NCBI GenBank assembly: GCA_045629945.1
Contig: JAZQSE010000035.1
Coordinates: forward strand, 62,001 to 126,000
DNA: 64,000 nt
From: UBA1765 sp045629945
Lineage (GTDB): Bacteria; Fibrobacterota; Fibrobacteria; Fibrobacterales; Fibrobacteraceae
Direction of reading: 5' to 3'
The notes under the pieces are model-generated. The model saw nothing but the letters and a program-made list of their open reading frames with translations, did not search any database and was not told where the DNA came from. The translations under genes and the position numbers were made by a program. Numbering within the stretch: position 1 is the first letter of the stretch; each line of letters begins with the position of its first letter. Positions 59,352 to 64,000 of this stretch are shown piece by piece.

Positions 59352-62300
59352 CTAGAATTTCGGTGCTAATTTCCACACGCCAAGATTCGTTTTTAAAATC
59401 ATAGGCTTGCAAGAATTATCAATCATATTAGAAATTTCATTTTCTAATACAGGCGCATTTTTGCTGAATAATACGTGGCCAGTTAAATCCAAAAGTTTCA
59501 CAGAGCCTTTTGCATTTTGTAAAGAATGCTTCCAGGATTTTTGAGCGTTTACCAAGGATTTTTCAAAGCCTGTGGTTCCGCCGACATCAAAGACAATTGT
59601 TGCAACTGTCGTGTCGGCAACATCAATAGCGCCAACTCTTATGCGATAAATTCCTGCTGCTAAATCAATCGATTCATTTTTCGGGCGAACCAACAAAATG
59701 GAATTTTCAATTTCAACAATAAGACTGTTGTTAGAAGAAGTCACAACATAAGTCAAAGTGTCGCCATCAACATCTGAGAAAAGAGAATCCAATTCTATTT
59801 CTTGTTGCCAGCCAGAGGCTTCTACAACGATTGTGTCACGGTGGAGAACTTTTGGCAAATCGTTTACTGGCGTAATGTCTATGACAAATGAAAGAACAGC
59901 AGGCTTTGTGCCTTCAATGCTATCGGTTGCAATTACATTCACAATAGCTTTGCCACAAGAATCTTTAGCCACTTTTATGTTCATGTAACCACCAGTTGTC
60001 CATGAAATATTCAGTTTACCATCTGGGTTTTCAGCTGAATAATAAAGAGCATCGCCTTCTGGATCTTCAAACCAGCTCTTGATTTGAGCTTTTGTGTATT
60101 TTAATGTTCCTGTGTAATCTTCTTTTACGGTTGTGTTTAATGTATCTACAACTGCAACAACAATCGGACCATCGTTTCTATCGAGAACACTAATCGTTAC
60201 AGTTGCTTGTTCAGAAGAAACATTAGCTTCGTTTTTAACAATGTATGTAAATGAATCCGTGCCGATAAAATCTTCATTAGGCGTATAAATAAAAGAGCCG
60301 TCCGAATTTAATGTTAAGGCGCCGTGTGTTGTGGAATCCACTAAGAATACAAAGAGTTCAGAATTGCCATCTGGGTCTTCGTCATTTGAAAGAACACCAT
60401 TTTTAATAGCAATGGTTAAAGTAGAATCTTCAAGTGCATTATAAGAATCGTCATTTGCAATTGGAGCATCGCTGACTGGGAGAATTTCTACTTCAAAAGA
60501 AACGCCAACAGAATCACCTGCAGAATCTTTTGCGTAAAGTGTTACAATAGCTGTTCCATTTTTGTTTAATTCAGGAAAAAGCGCAATAATAAATTGCGTT
60601 GCATTTTGAGTTAAACTAGCCTTTACTAAACCATTTGTTGAAACGCTGTATTGCAAATTTTCAGTAGCCGTTTCTTTATCCGCAAAGATAACTTCGGACT
60701 TGTTTACATAAATGATTTTTGAAGCGAAATCTTCTTCAAGAGAGTCTAAGTTTGGCAACGTTCCTGTAACTGTTGGTTTATCATTTACGTCTTTTACAAC
60801 AATAGAGACTGTTACCGTGGGCGAAATACCAACAGAATCTGTTAAAGTGTAAGTCCAGGAATCAACACCAGAAAAATCTGCATGAGGTGTATAAACAAAA
60901 GAACCATCATCGGCTAATTCAAGAGTTCCATTTACCGGATTGGTATAAGAATTGATTGAGAATATATCGCCATCAAAGTCAGTATCATTTACAAGAATCC
61001 CTTTTTCTTTAGAAACAGAAAGGACAGAATCTTCTAAAACTTCGTAGCGATCATTTACACCTGTAGGTGGATTTTGTCTATCAACTACAGTAATGTTGTT
61101 TGTATAAATAGCCATTTGAGAATCTTTATCGGTTGCAAGAATGGCAAGGCTTGCTGCTCCCGAAATATTCGCTTTTGGAACTATTGTCAAAGTATCATTT
61201 TTCTTTGTTACGATGAGAATACCAGAGTTTGGTTCTACAGAATAAATGATGTTTAAAGAATCATCATCTTTATCGGAGAACATTGATTTTAAAGCGTATT
61301 TTAAAGTATCGCCTTCATAGAGAGTAGCATTTTCTGTTTCTGTGTAAGGAGGCATAAGAACAGGAGCGAATTTTGGCAATTCACAAGAACCTGTAAAACC
61401 GAGTTGTAAAATTTCAATGTCACCCGTTTTATTTGCTTTGCCTTTCAATTCAAATTGTAATGCCGCAATGCGATTTAAATCTAAGACAGCGTCATAGCCC
61501 CAACCCTGTTCTTGTGAAAAACTAGCAAAAGGCATTTCTACAATAGTGTAAGAATCAGCTGCTTTTAAATCAAATCCAAAATAATTCCCGTTATTTAAAG
61601 CAATGCCTTCTTGAATAAGTTGCAAGCGCACGCCCGAATTAGAACGATAAGCAACGCAAAGTCCAGATTCTTTAGAAATATCAACAAAAGAATCAGAAAC
61701 ATCAAAAGGCATTTTTAATCCAGCCGTTGGGTAACCTGTTCCTTTTAAAGTGGCGTTAAAACCAACAGAACCTGTTGTAGAAAGAAATTCCTGAACAGAG
61801 CTGATTTCAGAACTTTCTGTCACATAAGTGCTAAATGCAGCACCAAAAGTATTTACAGGACTTGCAGGAGTTTCACTTGCGGAATTCCAAAAAGGTGTTG
61901 TTGATGAAATAACTTTCCCTGATGCCGGAATATTTGTTGTATCGCAAACATTTCCAAGACCAATTTGTAAAATATCAAGAGTCAAAGAAGAATCCGTTTT
62001 AGCGTAATTCCCTTTGTAGCTAAATTGCATCCCTTTGTGGTTATTTAAACTCCAAGAGACTTTTTTACCCCAACCTTCTTGAGCTAAACTTGTAAATGGA
62101 ATATACAAAGCTTTGTAAGTTTCAGAAGCTGGGACTTTTATTCCCCAAAAATCACTATCGGTAATAGTGGATTGGCTCATATCAAGCCTGAATGGTTGTG
62201 AAGAGCGATAAGTTAAACAAACGCCAGAACCACTCAACGATTTAACAGCCCCTTCTTCTTGCCAGTTAAAGCCGACACCAGCACTTTGGTTTTTGCCAGA

Positions 62301-62468
62301 TTTTACAGAAAGCAAGATTTTCATTTCTTGTTCTGTATTTTGATAAATTGCTGTACCATTAGATTCCCAATTAAACCAATCAGAAACAGATGTACTAGTT
62401 GGTGTCCATACAACATCTGCAAATGCCGTCAAAGGCAAAAACAATGAACCGAGCAGAAACTTTCTCAT
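59352..62468 (-). CDS. Large secreted protein with two CBM11-like domains and tandem cadherin-like repeats
   Basis: The 1038-residue protein has a signal peptide (MRKFLLGSLFLPLTAFA). Two beta-sandwich domains follow (about 20-190 and 205-360). They are alike: SGSGVCLTYRSSQPFRLDMS versus SKESGLCVAYRSNSGVRLQL, each ending in a KAL/VEM-PF(T/A)S segment, and they resemble CBM11-type folds. Residues 370-950 are Ig/cadherin-like repeats, several with the VNDTDFDGD, GSFVYTPHADFSGVDSWTYT pattern of tandem-95 (Big_9) modules. The last 70 residues form a sorting-type tail (VKLLDLTGHVLFSKNAP). It should be an adhesive or carbohydrate-binding surface protein. It is divergent from the GH5 gene. Confidence 0.75.
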   Translation of the reverse strand: MRKFLLGSLFLPLTAFADVVWTPTSTSVSDWFNWESNGTAIYQNTEQEMKILLSVKSGKNQSAGVGFNWQEEGAVKSLSGSGVCLTYRSSQPFRLDMSQSTITDSDFWGIKVPASETYKALYIPFTSLAQEGWGKKVSWSLNNHKGMQFSYKGNYAKTDSSLTLDILQIGLGNVCDTTNIPASGKVISSTTPFWNSASETPASPVNTFGAAFSTYVTESSEISSVQEFLSTTGSVGFNATLKGTGYPTAGLKMPFDVSDSFVDISKESGLCVAYRSNSGVRLQLIQEGIALNNGNYFGFDLKAADSYTIVEMPFASFSQEQGWGYDAVLDLNRIAALQFELKGKANKTGDIEILQLGFTGSCELPKFAPVLMPPYTETENATLYEGDTLKYALKSMFSDKDDDSLNIIYSVEPNSGILIVTKKNDTLTIVPKANISGAASLAILATDKDSQMAIYTNNITVVDRQNPPTGVNDRYEVLEDSVLSVSKEKGILVNDTDFDGDIFSINSYTNPVNGTLELADDGSFVYTPHADFSGVDSWTYTLTDSVGISPTVTVSIVVKDVNDKPTVTGTLPNLDSLEEDFASKIIYVNKSEVIFADKETATENLQYSVSTNGLVKASLTQNATQFIIALFPELNKNGTAIVTLYAKDSAGDSVGVSFEVEILPVSDAPIANDDSYNALEDSTLTIAIKNGVLSNDEDPDGNSELFVFLVDSTTHGALTLNSDGSFIYTPNEDFIGTDSFTYIVKNEANVSSEQATVTISVLDRNDGPIVVAVVDTLNTTVKEDYTGTLKYTKAQIKSWFEDPEGDALYYSAENPDGKLNISWTTGGYMNIKVAKDSCGKAIVNVIATDSIEGTKPAVLSFVIDITPVNDLPKVLHRDTIVVEASGWQQEIELDSLFSDVDGDTLTYVVTSSNNSLIVEIENSILLVRPKNESIDLAAGIYRIRVGAIDVADTTVATIVFDVGGTTGFEKSLVNAQKSWKHSLQNAKGSVKLLDLTGHVLFSKNAPVLENEISNMIDNSCKPMILKTNLGVWKLAPKF

Positions 62469-62712
62469 GGAGTCTCCTTTTTGTTTTGTTTAACCCAAAC
62501 CACCGAAAGTAAAAAATAATAAAATGGTATACTTTTATAAAGGCTATTTATAGTCATTTGTTTCGCTTATATAGAACAACAATAGCTTGTAAACAGAAAT
62601 CATTAGATTTTTATTTTTTTATAACGTTTTTACGTCTTTTTTATTGATTTTTTAAGTAATAAAACATAAATTCAAGCCAATAAAAATCCAAAAACCCTTT
62701 AAGAGGCTAATT

Positions 62713-64000
62713 ATGAACCTCCGATTCCTTAAACCCACTCTATTTTTATCTGTGGCAAGTTTGCTTATGCTCGCTTGTAGCGATGACAGCAGTTCTTCTG
62801 TAGAAATGGAAGAAATCAGCAGCTCTTCTGTCGTAGAAGGAGATATTAATACTGAAGAACCAAGTGATTCTCTTTCTTCTGCAGAACCAGATCCAGAAAC
62901 TCCTTCTAGCTCTTCTGCCGCTCCTTTAAAAGGGGTTTTGGTAGATGACTTTGAAGACGGCAATATGGTAAGCCTTTTAGATGAAGGTTGGTACACTTAC
63001 ACCGATGAAGGTAATAGTGGAGCTTCTACCGTTTCTTTCCTAACAGATGCCGATGGTTATTGGGCAGCTGCAAGCGAAGGTTATGAATCTTCTTATTCGC
63101 TTTCTTTGAGCTACAGATTAGATAAAGGTAATTACGAATTTGACCCATACGTTGGTTGGGGCGTTAATGTGCCTGCAAGCGTCAACAGAAATGCTATTGG
63201 TGGTCTTTCTTATTGGTATAAAGGCGGAAAGCACACTGTTCGCGTAGAAACTTCGGACATAACCGATCACGATGTGCATAGCTACACCGTAAACGCATCT
63301 TATGCCAACTGGAAATTAGTGACGGTTCGCTTCCAAGACCTTATGCAAGAAGGCTGGGGCATACCTGTTGACTTCAACAAAGAAAATATCACAGCTATCA
63401 GTTTCCAGGCAAAAGGCTCTTCCAAAGTTCGTGAAGACTCTCTTCGCATCGATTACCTCTACTTGATGGATACGAGTGAAGTTGCAAAAGATCAGCCTGA
63501 CATGGTTATCAGAGCTCCAGAAATTCCAGCAGTAGAAATTGGCGATATTGCTATTTCTAACCCACTCCAAGAAAAAGCGATGAAATACTTGGATAAGGGC
63601 GTTAATTTCACAAACTGGTTAGAAGAAGCTAAAGGTCGTTTTGCTGGTTTTGAAGGCGCTCCTTACGGAAAAGAAGATGTTAAGAACTTAGCCGATAATG
63701 GTTTCAAAGCATTGCGCTTGCCTATCGACTTAGACCTCTATGCCAATAACCGCGACAAATTCGTTGCAGGAACCGACAGCGTTCTTTTAATGGACACGAC
63801 CACCCTTTGGACTGTTCTTGACTCTTTTGTAAATTGGACTGGCGAATACGGAATTTCTTTAACTATTGACTACCACGAATACGATGGAAGTTTCAGCGTA
63901 GAAAGTTCCGCCGATCCTCAATACAGAAAAATGGTAGCCAATGTTTGGAAAACCGTTGCCGCTCGCTATGCAGACAATCCTCGTGAAGATATTTTCTATG
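62713..64000 (+). CDS. GH5-like endoglucanase lipoprotein, 3' end outside window
   Basis: The frame opens at an ATG at 62713 and runs to the window end without a stop. It has a lipoprotein signal (LFLSVASLLMLACSDDSSSS, Cys22) and a Ser-rich linker. A CBM11-like domain follows (about 73-260; LVDDFEDGNMVSLLDEGWYT, GLSYWYKGGKHTVRVE). Then comes the start of a GH5 (clan A) barrel: KAMKYLDKGVNFTNWLEEAK, NGFKALRLPIDLDLYANN and ISLTIDYHEYDGSFS. The catalytic Glu residues lie beyond the window. It should cut beta-1,4-glucan at the cell surface. The architecture is typical of Fibrobacter endoglucanases. Confidence 0.85.
   Translation, partial: MNLRFLKPTLFLSVASLLMLACSDDSSSSVEMEEISSSSVVEGDINTEEPSDSLSSAEPDPETPSSSSAAPLKGVLVDDFEDGNMVSLLDEGWYTYTDEGNSGASTVSFLTDADGYWAAASEGYESSYSLSLSYRLDKGNYEFDPYVGWGVNVPASVNRNAIGGLSYWYKGGKHTVRVETSDITDHDVHSYTVNASYANWKLVTVRFQDLMQEGWGIPVDFNKENITAISFQAKGSSKVREDSLRIDYLYLMDTSEVAKDQPDMVIRAPEIPAVEIGDIAISNPLQEKAMKYLDKGVNFTNWLEEAKGRFAGFEGAPYGKEDVKNLADNGFKALRLPIDLDLYANNRDKFVAGTDSVLLMDTTTLWTVLDSFVNWTGEYGISLTIDYHEYDGSFSVESSADPQYRKMVANVWKTVAARYADNPREDIFY

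Noticed and set aside
1..64000. CRISPR array, rRNA genes, insertion sequence with transposase
   Set aside because: No regularly spaced repeats, rRNA-like sequence or transposase frame was found by reading.

Overview
The window looks like a chromosomal segment of a Gram-negative, fibre-degrading bacterium of the Fibrobacterota (Fibrobacter-like). The signs are LPS-transport genes (lptC, an OstA-like gene, lptB) and a Kdo transferase, and secreted glycoside hydrolases (GH44-like and GH5-like) with serine-rich linkers, CBM11-like sandwiches and short C-terminal sorting-type tails. Tandem cadherin-like repeats, LpoB-type lipoproteins and an AT-rich backbone (judged by eye) agree. The assignment is inference; no 16S or other marker was available to compare.

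Layout: 0-7 kb holds an acyltransferase 3 fragment, a COG3014-like TPR lipoprotein, an LpoB-like lipoprotein, the lipid II flippase murJ and a GH44-like enzyme, followed by a gene-free stretch of palindromic dispersed repeats. 7.4-11.5 kb is an lptC/ostA-like/lptB/rpoN operon. 11.5-14.8 kb carries azlCD, a YeiH-family exporter and glk. A tRNA-Glu at 14.9 kb precedes a tightly coupled envelope/isoprenoid operon (ABC exporter, ICMT-like methyltransferase, waaA, ispH), then rpmB and argA.

21-38.7 kb is a large, compositionally mosaic defence island, almost all on the minus strand. It holds a truncated DinD, a PIN/NYN-like protein, an SF1 helicase with a WYL-like N-terminus and a nuclease-like C-terminus, and a decayed DUF262-HNH gene. 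Next comes a seven-gene run: 4-TM protein, unknown, Mrr-like nuclease, NERD-zinc ribbon, NYN, DUF3800, unknown. A type IIG restriction-modification enzyme with a C-terminal fragment follows, and last an ORF6N-PLD gene on the plus strand. folE, a beta-barrel-like protein and a CotH lipoprotein separate this from a second island at 41.9-50 kb: McrB, GmrSD-like (DUF262/DUF1524), RhuM, McrC and SfsA in one direction. 50.2-57.6 kb returns to housekeeping functions (glutamate synthase small subunit-like, M48-like peptidase, DUF4954, glycosyltransferase, ackA, PAP2). 57.6-59.3 kb is a repeat-rich zone with three tiny ORFs bracketed by a short repeat. The window ends with a large secreted cadherin-like protein and a divergent, truncated GH5 cellulase lipoprotein.

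The most unusual signals are these. (i) The ORF6N gene contains three in-frame palindromes whose stems covary. (ii) The ORF6N and RhuM genes are each followed by a near-perfect copy of their own ribosome-binding site and first codons. (iii) The 26.4-33.3 kb operon has no architecture I recognise. (iv) McrB and McrC are separated by GmrSD-like and RhuM genes and followed by a translationally coupled SfsA. (v) Dispersed repeats have entered restriction genes in frame. Domain names are recognised by eye from motifs; no database search was run.
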